A DNA stretch of 55,790 bases, taken from contig VMSV01000200.1 in the NCBI GenBank assembly GCA_013791935.1, positions 1 through 55,790 of the forward strand, given 5' to 3'. The translations under genes and the position numbers were made by a program. The DNA comes from Desulfobacteraceae bacterium (GTDB lineage Bacteria > Desulfobacterota > Desulfobacteria > Desulfobacterales > UBA5616). The notes below the pieces were generated by a model, which worked only from the letters and a program-made list of their open reading frames with translations, did no database searches and had not been told where the DNA came from. Positions within the stretch are counted from its first letter, which is position 1; each line of letters opens with the position of its first letter. This document shows, one piece after another, positions 40,652-55,600 of the stretch.

Positions 40652-43600
40652 TCAAAAATGGTTTAAAGAGGAAACCCCGACCATGTTCTTTTCGGGTTTC
40701 TCCCATGCCAGGGGGGTTTCCTTGCGATCTTTTTTAAGGCGGCCTTTTTCCCATCGCCAACTGCGGTTTCGGGGTTGAGCTAGATTTTCCAGCTCTTCCA
40801 TGGAGAGTCTTTGGGCTTTGCCTTTGCGTTGGCCCACGGCAACCCCCCAGCTGCTGAAACCGGCCACAGCGGTTTTCAGGGTTTCAAGTTTGGCTTCGGG
40901 CTGTTCCAAAACTTGGTTTCGGGGTGCAGCCGGAGCTTTGGGGTTTGATGGAACCGGGTGCTTTGATGAAGAGGCCGGAGAGGTTTGCGGTTGGTCGGGT
41001 TTCCCTTCATGCCCCGGTGCTTGATCTTGTTTAACGGGTGTTTCCGGGGTCTTTGCCCCAACCGGTTCTTCCTTCCCGGATGGCAAAACCTGTGACCCGT
41101 GATGATGGTAATCGGGTTCAGGGGCCTGAACCGTTTCCGGGGCTTCGATTTTCCGGGGAAGCGAGGAATCCAGGCTCCGAACCTCCCCGAGATCCATGGG
41201 CGTGATACTTTCCTTGCGGTCTGTGTAGAGTCCTTTTTGTTGGGCTGCGATCAGGTCCAGGGGGCTCTGGCCCAGGGTAATCAACGAGGCCAGTTTGCCG
41301 TGGTGAAAAGTGGCCCGGGCGTAATCACCCACCATCACGTCTTCTGCGAGACTGGCGTGGAAGGTGTCCTTGCCGGCGCCGCCGAACAGGATATCGTTGC
41401 CGGCACCGCCCATGAGGATATCATTGCCGCCTTGGAAGAAGTGGGTGGTTTCCGCCCGGCGAATTTCTCCATTCCCGTAGGTCACCTTTCCGGAATCTCC
41501 CATGAGGATGTCCTTGCCGGCATTGCCGTTGAGGGTATCATTTCCCATTCCGCCGAGAAGGAGATCCTCCCCGGTGCCGCCCGTGAGGGTATCATTGCCA
41601 TCGCCGGGGTTGATGGTGCTGAAAACCTCAACCAGGGTGCCCAGGCGCTTTTCTCCATCAAAGGTGATCTGTCCATTGTCGCCCACCAGAATCAAATCTT
41701 CATCCCAGGCTGCGCCATCCACATAATCGGCTCCGGCTTCGCCAAAGACCACAACGAGCCCGTCTTCACCGTCACTTTCATTCCGCAGGGTAACGGTATC
41801 CTCGCCTGCACCCATGCGTAACGTGGTCACGGTCTCGGGATGGGCCCCCAGCACCGTGATTTCATCCGCCCCGCTGCCCAGGGTCAGGTTAAGACCGCCA
41901 CCGAAGGTGCCGCTGGTTTCATAGGTGATGGTTCCCGTGGCATCCCCGTCGCCAAGGCCTGAAATACTGCTTTCATCCAGGACGATACCGGTGCGTCCGG
42001 TGGCATTGCCCCGATCGCTGATGTTGAGCGTGTGGCTGCCATCCCCGGCATTCAGATGCAGATCCCCGCGAATCCCGTCAAGATTCCCGGTGTTCTCGGG
42101 GGCATCGGAACTGATATTGAAGATATCGTCGCCGTCATTGGCGTAAACCAGGGTTGAGGTTCCGGAAAGCGTGCTTTGGACATTGAAGGTGTCATTGCCG
42201 CTGCCCAAAGCCAAGTTGATGTTTTCCACCAATCCGTAAGCAACCCCCTCTGCCATGCCCAGCCCTGTAAGGGTGGTGTCGGTCAGGGTGCCGCTGTTGT
42301 CCGTGGTGTCGCCGCTGTTGTCCACATCCAGGGTGTCGTCACCCGCTCCGCCATCTACTGTGAGCAGAGACCGCAGGCTGTTGATCACTCCGCCGGTGTT
42401 GGCGGAGACCGTGGCTTCACTGCCCACGCGGAGGAGATCATTTCCTGCGCCGAGGTGAACAACCGACGGCATGTTTTGGGCGAGACGGGGCAGGATCACG
42501 AGATCATCATCGTTGTTGCCGTTGACCGTCAGGCCCGTTGCCTCCAGGGTCCCCTGGAGATCCAGGGTGCTGCCCCGGTCATCGGCATCCCCCCAGTCGG
42601 CGTTGAGCTCAATGGTACCGGCTGCGATAAGGGCAGAACCGGCTTCAAGGATGAGATCATCCCCGGCATACAGACGAATATTGCCGGTTGTGGACTCAAG
42701 GGTGACATGATTTTGAACAATGATATCGTCATTGGTGGCTTCTGTGCCGTCAACATCGTCGTCTGTGGCCGTCAAGGTAATATCCCCCACGGCCAGTATG
42801 GATTCAGCCACGGTCAACGGACTGCTGGCGCCAATGGTAACAGAGCCTTGGGCTTCAATGCCTTCAAGCCCATCACTGACACCGCCCACGATGAGGTAAC
42901 CCACGTTGGACAGCCAGACACTGCCATGAACAGAGCGGCCTTCCAGACGACCGATGGTGGTTCGTAAAAGACTGCCGTCCGCGCCGATATCCCCATCGGC
43001 AAACAGCCAGGCTTCCCCGGACGTCACATTGTCCTCCTCATCGATCCGGCCGTTTAAAATGGCGCCGTCGCTGCCGATGAATGCCGTATAGTCGATTCCA
43101 GTGGTAATCCGGTCGATGCTCAAATCCCCCAAAACTTCCGTAAGGTAGGTGTTAAAAACGCTGGTGGTATTCAGCGTGCCGGGACCGGAAAAGGACGAGT
43201 CTATATCCAGGTCATTGCCGGATTCGCCGATTCCCCCGAGTTGGGCCACCAGGGTAATATGGTTGCCGGTGATATCCGCCAGCAGTTCATCTTCTGCATC
43301 CAATATGGAGAACATGGCCCGCAACCCCACATCCCCGCCCGTGGAGATGATTTCACCCACATTCATATTGCCTTCGGTTTCAAAAATATGGATTCCTTCT
43401 CCGGCATGGGCATTTAAAATGCCATCGGGATAGAGATCAATGTCGAGGTAGTTATCTTCCATGCCGATGCCCGCTCCGGCATGGAGGTTGAGTTCCGTGG
43501 TCCGGATGTTCAGATAATTGCCGAGGAAGGCATCCAGGATGGAGCGATTGGCCAACAGATCAATCCGATCCGGCGAATAGATCGTGTCCACGTTCATATC

Positions 43601-46600
43601 GCCGTTGGTCTCGAACAGATAGATGGCTTGCTTGGCTCTGGCATTGAGTTTGGCATCTTCCGCCAGATCCAGCCGGAGGGGGTCGCCTTCGATACCGATG
43701 CCTTTTCCGCCGGATTCCAAAATAAGATTTCCCGCGGCAATTCCGGTGCCCGAGGCCTGATAAATTCCCCCTCGGGTTTTGATGCGGACCTCGGCGTCAG
43801 GGTGGGTTTCCGGCCCTGCGATGATGCTCCCCACATGGATATCGGTTTCAGATCCTATGAACACATAGGACCCGGCGGAGATATCCACCCGGCTTTCCGT
43901 TTCCTGATGCTGGATCACCCGGATCTGGCTTTCCGTAATATTCACCCGGCCCGTATCGCCTGTGCCGGCAGCATGTTCCAGGGTATCGAACAATTGAAGG
44001 GTGAAGGCATCCACCACCCTGGCGTAATAGATTTCACCGTCATGGACGCCGGGAATATTGCTTAGGGGAAAGGTGCCCAGAGCGCCGAATTCCACCGGAC
44101 TTCCGGTGATAAGGCCATGGGCCGCGCCAAAGGTGATGGCGTTTGCCGCCGAATCGATCACCGTGACATTCTGAGAACCGGCCGCCTCCACAAAAGCCTC
44201 TTCTTCCTGGGTCAGGCTGATGGGGGTGCCGCCGTTGTCCAAATCTCCGGTGGACGTACGGATGGTAATTTCCGAGTCCCGTCTGCCGGATTGGATATCG
44301 ATATCTTCCCGCCGGGAAATTCTGACCTGGCTTTCGGTGATGTTGATCAAACCGGTATTGTCTGTGCCAGTGGCATGGGCGGCCGTGTCGAACACCTGGA
44401 TGGTGAATTCATCCATCACCCTGGCGTAATACGTGGTTCCGTTGGTCACACCCGGGATGTCTCCAGGGGTAAAGGTGCCGCCGGGTCCGAATATCACAAC
44501 ATCCCCGGATTTGAGTTCATGGAGACTGCCGAAACTGATGGTGTTGGTATCCGACTTGATGGAGATGAGATCTTCCCTTTCCGCGGCCGCCAATTGCGCT
44601 TTTTCTTGATCGGTGAGCGTGATCTCGGTTCCTCCCGATTCCAGGTCTCCCAGGGAGATTTGAATGATCTGCTCGGGTTTTAGCTCGCCCACGGACCCGG
44701 AAGCGGTGATGGAAATATTGTTGCCGACGAGGTTCGGTGCCTCGATCCGGGTTTCCGTGTCTGTGGTTTCTTTCAACCAGCCTGCGCCCAATGCGTATTT
44801 CAGTTGATCTTCGGTCCATTCCGCACCCACGGCCAGGGCGTCAATGTCGGAGAGACTGTGGTCCATGTGGGTGGCGGATGAAGCATCCAAATCCAGATAA
44901 TCGCCGCTTCTGGCCAGTTCCTCGGACTCGGCCAACCGGACGGTTTCAGAATCCACAGCGATCACGTAGTAGATACTTCCTTCGGTCAGGGTGTGGAGTT
45001 CTCCGTCCTTCCAGTAGCCAATCCCTGTTCCCCCGTTGGCATGATACACCACCCCGGTTCCTGTGTTGAGCAGGTGGGTCCCGATGTGCAGGGTGTCGGC
45101 ATCATTGTTCGTGGCCAGGGCCGGGTCAAAATCGGTTTCATAGCCCGGATAACCGGCATCGTATTTCCACGTCGGGTCATAGGATTCTCCCAACACATGG
45201 TATCGGTTGTGGAGTTCATGATATTCCCGGGTTCTTTTTTGTTCTTCCAGGTCGATGCGGGCATCGTCCCATCCCAGGTCGCTCTTGTATTTTTCCCGTT
45301 CCGCAGTGGAAAAGGCAATTTGGGTATCGGGATCATATTCACCCATCTGGTTCCGGTACTGCCAGTAGGTGTGGTATTCCCGGGTTTTGAGGTCCTTGTA
45401 GGCCTGCTGGGTTTCGCTGATGCTGACCGAAGCATCCAGGAGGTTCATCTCGCTCCAGAGGTCGGATAGTTCTTCCGTGGATCTCAAATCCTGGCTTTCC
45501 AGGGTGTTGACGTCAATCAGGTTCCCGTTGTCAACGGCCACGCTGACATCACCGTCCAGGGAGGAAACGGTAATGATCCGCAGGTCTCCCTGGGTTTCCC
45601 GGAGAAAAATATTCCCTTGGGCTGAAGCCGTCAAGGCATCAGCGGTTTCATCGTCATGATAGTCATTGTCACCGTTGGTATTGATTCCCACGGCAAGGGT
45701 GGCCGTGCCGATACTTCCGGTGACCGAGGCAAGATGGATATTCTCCCCCTGAATCAGGGAGCCGGTATCCGCTGCATAGACGCTTCCCTCGGATTGGATG
45801 AAGACATCGCCGCCGGTGGACACGACCGTTCCTACAGTCAGGGGGCCGTCCACTTCGGTGATGACCATGGGTCCCCGGGCCGTGGCATTAAGTATGCCGC
45901 CGGTCAAGTCCGTGCGAATCAGGGCATCTTCATGGGTTGGGTCGTCATATCCGATGCTTCCGTTTGCGGCGGTCAAGGTGATATCTTTGCTCCGGATCAG
46001 GGACCGTTCATTTTCCTGAATAATGGAACCGTTCCTGGAGGTAACGGTAGTGGCTCCGGAAGTATTGGTGAGAATTCCGTTGAGGGTGAGATCATTGTCC
46101 GAGGCCACGGAAATCGATCCGGTGTCCTGTCCGGAAAACTGTACCGTGATGGGATAGTCTGCTTTTACGCTGTGGTAGTTATAATTGACCTGGCCCTCGG
46201 TCGTGGTCTGCTGGAGGTGATAATCCTGGGTGGAGAAGATCCACCAGCCATTGGTGGTGGTCCAGGAGCGATAGCTCACCGAGGGGATGCCGGTGTTGTA
46301 GGATTCAAAATCATACTGGTACCCCACGGTGTTGTCCGCCGTGTCCACCACCTGGATGTAATTGCTGTGGGGCTCGATATCCGTGGGTTGACTCGGACTG
46401 TAACTGTAATAAGAAGGTGAAGCCCCGGGATCTGCGGCCAAACCGTCAATGCCCCAGAAACTCCGAGTCACCCATTCCTGCACCTTGGTGGAGGTGCGGG
46501 ATTCCCCGGTAACCCAGAAATACCGCTGGTTTAACACCGGCTGATAGGTGGCCGTCCGGTTTCGAAGGGTATCATCAATCTCTTCATCGTTTGTGGTGGA

Positions 46601-49600
46601 ATCATTGTCCGTGACCTGGATATTGTTTCCGATGCGGGTGTAAGTGGTCACCTTGGGTTTATAGGCCGTCCCGGGGTCGACGTCATAACCGATATCCGTA
46701 ATCACCACCTTGCCTTCGATGCCGTTTCCCATGCCCCTGATTTCCAGGGAAGCGGAGGTGTTTTCCTCCTGGGAGAGAACCGACGTGCCATCCAGCTCCA
46801 AGGTCTTTCCGTCGTCGCTTACCCGGACCACGGTGTACTCCCCATCGTTGAGCGCGGAGTTCCGAACCACGATGGACTGACCGTCACGGTATCCTTCGTC
46901 AATCCAGCTGCCAGCGTTCCGGGTAATGGTGTGGGCGTTGTTACCGTTATTGGAGAAGGTCATCCAATTGCCCACCACGTCAAGAGTCGTGGCGGTGCTG
47001 ACCTCGTTTTGGATCTGCTCACCGCTTGCCAGGGTCAGGATTTTGTTGGTGACGAATTGAATCTCATATTCCCCGTCATTGCCGTTTGCAGAATTGACGA
47101 TTCGAATTTTCTGGCCTGCCGTATACCCGTCGTCCAACCAGCTCCCGCCGGACCGGGCCACGGTATCCGTGTCCCCCCCATCCGTCAGGGTGATCCAGTT
47201 GCCGGATATTTCAAGATCCGATGTCGTGTTATATTCATTGTTCAAGGCATCCCCGGAGACCAGGGTGAGTTCCTTATCCCCCACCACAGCGATGGTGTAT
47301 TCCCCGTCATTGCCGGAGGAATTGGAGACGCGGATGGTCTGGCCCGCTGTAAATCCGTCCAGAATCCAGGAGCCGGTATTGCGTCGAAGGGTGTCGCTTG
47401 CCGTACCGCCATCCAAAAAGGTGATCCGGTCGTCTCCCGTGACCAGCCAGTCGGACCCGGTTACTCGCCAATCCGTGCCGGAAAGCTTCAGCTCTTTATC
47501 CTCACCGGTATTCAGGCTCTGGACTTCGATGTTCCACGGCGTCTGATTGTCGATGGCGATGTTGCCGAACCCATCCACCACATCAATGACCCCGTAATCC
47601 GTGGCCATGATTTGACCGGTGATTTTGACCAGTCCTCCCTGAACCGTCACATCATCAATGATCAGTTTGTCTTCGTCCGGATTGTTCCCGTTTTGGTACC
47701 AGACCTCGATGTCCGAATCCTGAAGCGTAATCCAGCCGCTGTTTCCCGAGGCTTCAAAGTCTGCAATTTTTTGGGCCAGGGTGGTTCCGTCCAGGGTCAA
47801 GGCATCTTCCGTGAGCGTCAGGGAACGGTTTGCATTGCCGCTTTTCACCAGGCCATTGATGTTCAACACCCTGGAGGTAATGAAGACGTTGTTCCCGGCG
47901 ATGGTCGCCCCCTGGGCATCCTTGTAGGTCGTATCGGTGTCGGAAGCATTGATGACGTTGCCGGCTGAGTTGAAATGGTTGGTATTTTCGTTGGTTTCGG
48001 CCTCCGTACTCCACTGGGCCATGGGGTCGCTGGCCACATGATAGGTGTCTGCGGCTATGATCACATCCCGGCCGGCCTTGATATCCACGGTTTTGGCCTG
48101 GATCAAGGCCTTCCGGATGACCTCGTTGGTCACAGGATCTTTGATGTCCTTGATGAAGATGCTGCCTTCTTTGTTATACACGCGAACCGTGCCCCGGTTA
48201 TTGAGGATTTTCGCCCCGATGATTTCAATGTCCGGAGCCGGAGCTCCGGCAAGGGTTCCCGTGGGCGGAGGATTGTAGGTGTTGCGGATGTCAATGAGGG
48301 AATCCGGGGTGTTTTTGGAGGTAATCACGGAGTCGAATTGCGCCAATTGCCCGGACTGGTTGCGTTGTTGAATGGTGCCATTGTCATAGACCCGGGCCCC
48401 ATTAAAGGTGATATTGCCCCCCAGGGCTTCCACGGTAAGGTCGTTGGCGATCCTCAGATAATAGGGACTATGGTTTTCAATGGTAATCCGGGTGTCCCCG
48501 GGTGCGTCCAGTACGCCGTGTCCGGAAAGATGATCCCCGGAAATAATAATATCCCCGGACCGGGCCGAAATTTCAGGGGTCTCAATGTAAGTGACATTCA
48601 TATCTGAAATCACCGTCACCGGCGTGGTGGTGCTTTGAAGCCCTGGATCATTCTCATAAACCAGTCCCAGTTCCACCAGCTGATATTCCAGTTGATCGAT
48701 CTGGGAATCGATGCCGACGATGGCTTTTTGGGCATTTTCTCCCGTCATGTTCGGATCATTGGCATATTTGGCCTTTTGTTCTTCCAACGCCCTGATCTCG
48801 TCCACGATATTGACGGCCAGGTTTTCGGTTTTCAATACCGGCAATTCCACACCATCCGTGACGGTAACGGAAATGGTTCCCGGGCGGATGGTCGTGCCGT
48901 AAACGCCAATCCCCTGGGCAGAGGCTTCATCCTGGGTCAAGGGGGTTGCGCCGTCCAGGGTCATGACCCATTTGTCTGTGATTCCGCTGCCGCTATCCAG
49001 ACCGATGGACTGGATTCTGTAAACACCGTCGTTGAATCCGCCAGCCGTCCCCCGAATCACAATATACTGGTTGGCCTGGAAGCCCTCGGTTTCCCAATCC
49101 GCTGCATCGCTGCGGGTGAGGGTATTATTGGTTGAATCAAAGCTCAGTAAAGTTCCGGCACTGGCCACCACCGGCCTGATGTCCGTTTCCAGGGCCAGCT
49201 CAAGAACGTTACGTTCCGGAGTGGTCACCCAGGTTTCAGCCCCGGTAAAATCATACCCCCCGGCGAGTTCCAGAACGTTGGCATTGACCGTGGCAATTCG
49301 GTACAGCCCGCTGTTTCCAGCAGAAGAGCCCGTTACCTGAATATAATCTCCTGCATTAAAGCCAAAGTCCTCCCACAACTCTCCGGTCGTGGACGGCGTC
49401 AGGGTGATTCGGGCCGGCTGGCTGCCGGTTTGAGGTTCCAAGTGCAGAGTTTTACCGGTTGCCACCATGACTGTTCCCACGCCCGGTGTTGAAATGGCTG
49501 TTAAACTGTTGATCTCCGTATCCTGAAGCAGGTTATCCCGGTTGCTCAATTCCAGAATGGTGCCATCCGGGGAAATCGACTTCACCAGATATTCTCCATC

Positions 49601-52600
49601 ATTATCCGGCGATCCATTGGCACCGGACCCGCTGATTAATAGGGTTTGGCCGGCGATAAAACCATCCGTGGTCCAGGAACCTCCGGTTCTGTGGAGGTGG
49701 GCATTGTTGATGCCATAGCTCACATCCAGGGTGACGGAAGCCCGGACCGTGGCATCGGCCCTTTCCGTGTTTTGCACCAGATTGGTGCTGTCGGGCAGGG
49801 CGATGGTCATGAGATTCCCGGACACCGAAAGGATCTGGAAGGTTCGATTATTCTGGCTGTCGACGGCATTGGTGATGGTGACCCATTGATTGGTCGAATA
49901 ATCCTCGGACCAGGTACCGGAGGACCTTTGAATGGCAGCATCCGCATGGAACCGCTCGTCGGAAAAGGCCACATTGTCTGTGATGTGGACCTTCAGGGTG
50001 AGGGTGGAGCCATCGGTGTCTGATCCTCCAAGCAGGCCGGAACCGTTTTCCAGGGTGATGACCGAACCGTTGACGGAGGCAATGGTATAGGTGCCGCTGG
50101 AAGTCCCTGCATCAGTGAGGGTGATTTCCTGCCCGGACCTGAACCCGTCATCCAGCCAATTCCCGGTGGATCGAGTGATGGTGGCCGGTGATGTGGTGGG
50201 AACCTCTGCCGTAAAGGTCAGGGTTTCCCCGGCAGGGATGAGGACCTGTTTGGAAACGGTTACAGCACTATTGCTGTCCACGGGATCATCGGTGAGCAGG
50301 GTGCCGGTTTCCAATTGAAGCACCGTGCCTGCAACCGACTGGATGACAAAACTTCCGTTGTTCTGGGCTTGGTCTGCTCCGGAAACGGTGATGGTATCGC
50401 CCGCTTCAAAGCCCTGTGTGGACCAGTTTCCGTCGCTCCAAGTGATTTCCGGAAGGGCGGCATCCTGTTGGGGAATAAAGGTCATGAAAATATTGTTGTT
50501 GGATCCGATGAGGGAAGTAACAGCCTCATTGCTGCTGGTGCCGGTCAGGGTGTCATAGGCTTGCGCCAGCACCACGGTGGTATCCGTGACATCCACCACA
50601 GCGTAGTTGATCCCGTCGATGGTGACGTTTTTGTTGACCAGGAATCCGTCGTCAATCCAGCTGCCGCCGTCGTTTCTTTCCATAAAGGTCTGTTTGGGGA
50701 CATACACGAGGGCCGGTGTTCCCGTCATGTTCACCGAGGTACCCGTGGTAATGGATTGTCCGAAGACCGTGGCTTGAACCGGCGTGAATTCGTCTTCCAG
50801 TTGGGAACCGGCCACAGTAAACCGGAGGCCGTCTTCCGATACGGAGGTAATTCGATAGGTTCCGTCATTGTTGGCGGAATCCAGGACCCGAATGTATCCC
50901 CCTGCAGTAAACCCGTCGTCAATCCAGCTGCCTTCGCTCCGGGTCACCGTGCCCGCGGATCCGTCAAAGGTGAGCAGGGGTGATCCGCTCATGACCAGGG
51001 GTTTGGTTGCGGCAAAATCATCAATGACCATCACTTTGGCGGAGATATCGATTTGCTCCATAAGCAGATCATCCGCCAGGGTCAACGCTGTGTCGCTGAC
51101 GGTCTGAATCTGGTAAATCCCGTCATTCCCGCCGGATCCCAGTACCGCGATGAACTGGCCAGCGGTAAAGCCGTCTTCCACCCAACTCCCCCAATCCCGG
51201 GAGATGGTGTCGGATGAACCGGCCAGGTTGAAATTCAAGGAAGCGCCACCGATCATCCGGATGGGTTCCACGGTCGGAATATCCTCCCCGATGATCATTT
51301 CCCGGATGTGGTGCATCCCGGACCGGACGGTCCCTTCCACCGTGACCCCGGAGTTGGCTTCCTGGTGGTTGGATGAGGTTTCGGTTTTAAGGCTGACCGG
51401 TTTTGCCCCGAATATGGACCCGAAGAAATTGGCAATGGCGGCGATGATTTCTCGATAAAGATCCGTGCTAACCCCACGGCCGTTGGCATAATACTCTCCT
51501 TTTTGGGCATTGAGATACACATCGGCATCAGATCCCACAAAGGCATCCTTGTGAATGTTGATGGTGCTGTTTTGAATCACTTCCCCATGGGCTGCCGGGG
51601 GAAGCTCAATGGGGATGGCGGTTTTGTTATAGATGTCGGTGTTGGCTGTGGCGGAAAAATGATTCCCCGCACCGGATTGCAAGCGGATATCTTTCTTGGC
51701 CTGGAGGTTGGCACCGCTGTCCACATCAATGCTGTTGTCTGCATGGACCGAAGCAAAGGAGTCCCCGGCCCCGGCTCCGGCCAGGCCATAGGTCCGGATG
51801 TTGGCCTTGGATTGAACGTCGGCCGTGGTGGTGGAGGAAAGGTCCATCTCCCCGGCGCTTTTCAAATCAGCATCGCCGATGCGGATTTCATTGGTGTTGA
51901 CGGGGTTGGTTACCGTGGATTTAGCCTTGGCCCAGGCAATGGCACCCCCGGAATCCAGGTTGACCTTGTCCGTGGCGTTTACCGTGTTCCTGCCGGTCAT
52001 CTTCAATCTGTCACCCTCTGCTTCCAGAACAGCGCCGTTTTCAACGGAGATCAGGGTCTGGTTTCTGATTGCCGTTGAACTTGAGGCTGCAGGCCCGCCG
52101 GCCAAACCCCCGGAGCCGGCGGTGACATTGTATCCGCTCGAATCCTTGCTGATAATGTTTTCAGCTTCAACGTCCAGGGTTCCGGCTTTGATGTTGCTTC
52201 CTGAACCAAAGGTCGCAGTCACTCCGGCATTGACGTTATTGACGGCACTGGAACCGCTGGCTCCCACCACACTGGCCGTGGTGCTGTCCGTATAGGTATT
52301 GAAGGAGGTGGTTTGTTTGGCCAGAACATGAAAGGCCCGGTCCACGTCCACGACGGTATTATCATTGCCGCCCACATCCACGGATGTGGAGTTGGCATTG
52401 TCGGTTTTTGCATAGGACGCGGACCCGGCTACCAAACCGCCGCTGCCTGCGGTGACATCCGCAACATTGTTGTCCGAACCCACGGCATGAATATCCAATC
52501 CGCCGCCACCGATGAAGACATTATTTTTCAGGCCGGCACGGGTGGAGCTGTTGGAATCCGCATAGGCGCTGTTGGACCCGGCAGCCACAATTCCGATGGA

Positions 52601-55600
52601 AAGGCCCGAGGCGACGCTGGTCTGTTTGCTGTTTTGATCCGCATGTACCCGGGTCGTGCCGGTCATTTGGACGGCGGTGGCCAGTCCGCTGTCGTCCCCG
52701 ATAAACGCTTCGACCCGTCCTTCATTGAGGGTATGGCTCTTGGTACCCACGGCTCCGATCAAAAGACCACCGGCCGAACCATTGGAGGAAGCAGCGGCTG
52801 AATTTCCGTTGATGGGGCTTTGGTTGGCGGATATTTCAAAATCATGGATATCCGTGACTCCTGCTGCATTTCTAACAGTCGATCCGCCGCCAATGTAGGC
52901 TTGAACCTCCGGTGTAATATTTGCACTGGAGGAGGATGCCCCGGCCGCTCCCCCCAGGGCGATGGTGATGCCCTTGGATTTTGCATCTGCCGACACTCGG
53001 GAGTCGGCAGCAATGCTGCCTCCGCCCGTGAGAATCACATCCACCCCTGATCCGATGTAGGCGCTGATCTCAGGATCGATGGTGGATGTTGCGGAGTTGG
53101 AGGTTCCGGCACCGATGCCGCCTGCAACGGCCGTGGCATCGGATGTTGCCGTTCCCTCGGACAAAGCATGGATATTCAGGCTGTGGACAGTATCTGTACC
53201 GTCGGAACCAATGGCCACGTGGTTGTCCACATAGGCTTGGGTGGAACCGTTGATAACGGATTTTGCTACAGACGCGCCGCCGGATACAGTCCCCAGGGTT
53301 GCGCCCATGCTAACGGCCGAGGCGGCTTGGTGACTTTCCGCATTGACCCGGACATCATCGGCTTGCAGGATTTGGGTTTTATCCGTATCCGAGGTGCCGG
53401 TGATATAGGCCAGGGTGTCGGTGCCGATGGTATTGGTGACCGAAGCGCCCCCCAATGCTGCGCCAATGGCCCCGGAAAGACTCAACGAAACCGCTTGAAT
53501 CTTGGAGTCGTCGTTGGCGGAAACTTCCACGTTCTGTCCTGCGGAAAGGGTGGATCCGTCTGTAATGCCAGCTTCAATCCGGCTATCAATGGTGTTCAGG
53601 GAAGCAGAAGCATTCAAGGCGGCTCCGGTGGCCACCCCGATTCCTGCGGACAGAGAAACAATCCTGGCGCTTGAATCTGCGGATACTTCCACATTGCCTG
53701 CTTGGGAAGCGATATCCGAATTCGCGATGTGGGCATCCACGGCATTGTGAATAAAGTTTTCCGACCAGGCCGCACTGCCGGCCACCCCGCCGGAAACCGC
53801 AATACTTCCGGCAAAGGAAACAATGTTGGCCGTGGGGTCAAAGGAAGTATCTTTTGTGGAGTTGCCAAGAGACGACCGCACCGAGGAGGGCAGGGGCATG
53901 GCGTCCAAAAAACTCGTTGTGGTCGGGGCAAGATCCGCCGCAGAGACATTCACATCTCCTTCCGCCATCACCGTGGCGTTGTCAACGGTTGCCGTGACCG
54001 TATTGCCCACATTATTTATGGTGACCGATGCTTGGCCGCCCGCCAGACCGCCCCCGGCAATCCCGGCAGCCAGGGTCCGGATGATGGCGGCGGATTCCGA
54101 GGTTACAAGCACATCCCCGTCAGCTTCCACGTTGGCATGGTCAAGGGTGGCTGAAATGGTATTGGCAATGGTGTTTTTGGAAACCGCTGCCCCTGCGCCC
54201 GCAAATCCGGACGCTGAAAGACCCACGGCTATGGCATCCACCGTAGAGCCGTCTTTTGCCAGAAGCGATACACTGCCCGAACCCATGTCACTGAGAATCC
54301 CTGCACCCACGAGGGAATCGGTCGTTCCTTCACTTAAGATTTCTGCGGCAACCGTGTTGCCGATGGTATTGGTGGTCATGGACAGCACGCCGGATGCCAC
54401 ACCCGACATGGCCACTCCGCCCACAAAAGACAGAATTCCGGCATTGGACTGGGCGTTTAAGCTCACATCCCCTCCGGTCCGGACGGTTGAGCCGGCAATT
54501 TTTGCGCCGACGGTGTTTTCTATCTGGTTTTCCGCATAGAGCACTGCCCCGGCAATCCCGCCGGATGCGGCAAAACTGAGTCCGATGGCGGTGATATCCG
54601 AAGCATCGGAAGCGGACAGATCCACAGATCCCCCGGCGAGGAGGGCGGAACCCTGATCCACAAGGGCTTCCACCTGATTTTCAATCTGGTTTCCTGAAAC
54701 CAGGGCATCCACAGCCACCAACCCGGATGCGGCCATTCCGGCGGAAACCGAAATGATACGCGCCCCTGATAGAGACATGAGAGACACATCCGAATCCGGA
54801 TCAATCACAACATCGGAAGAATCCAGGCCATCCAGTTCGTCATAGTCGGTGCCGGGAACCACGCCGGCCCATACGGTTGAGTTTGAAATTTGGGTCTGGA
54901 CGGTGTTGTTGATTTTATTGCCCATGACCGTGGCTCCCAGAGCAACCGTACCGGAGCCTGCAAAATTGATGGATACCGCCAGGATGTTGGAACTGAAATC
55001 CGAAAGGGGGGAGTCCTGGGTTGCCGTATCCACATCGTCCTGATGGTCACCCACCAGCCAGTCAAGGTCCAGAACATCCGGAGCAATGTCCGCGGCCCCA
55101 AGGGATACATCCCCGGCTGCGGTAACCGTTGAGCGGGTAATGTCCGCCGTGACCGTGTTCTGAACCTCGTTGCCCACCACTGTGAATTGGGCTGCAGAGC
55201 CCCCCGAAGCCGAAACCCCCAGGGTCAGCATGCGAATGCGGGACGATGATTCCGAATCCAGGTCCAGGTCCTGGTCGGTATGGACCTCGGCATCCGACAG
55301 GGTCGTGGCCATGGTATTTTTTATGATGTTTCCGGAGATGGCCATACCACCGGCCTGGCCGCCTGCTGCGGAAACCCCGAAGGCCAGGGCATCGATGGTG
55401 GAGGTATCCTTGGCCGATATCAGGATGGCCCCGTTTGCGTCCACATGGGACAGGGTGCCGTCTTCTCCGGTAATCCCCGCTTGAATCGAATTGCTGATCA
55501 CATTGGCGGACATGGACAGCAGGCCTGCCCCGCCACCGGCGAATGCAACGCCGCCGGTAAAACCGAGAATGCTCGCGGAGGATTGGGCGGAAAGGGTAAG

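Noticed and set aside
42176..42967. Plus-strand frames of 190-345 codons opposite the giant gene
   Set aside because: Long antisense frames are expected against repetitive, Gly/Asp-rich GC-biased coding sequence; none shows a start signal or domain.
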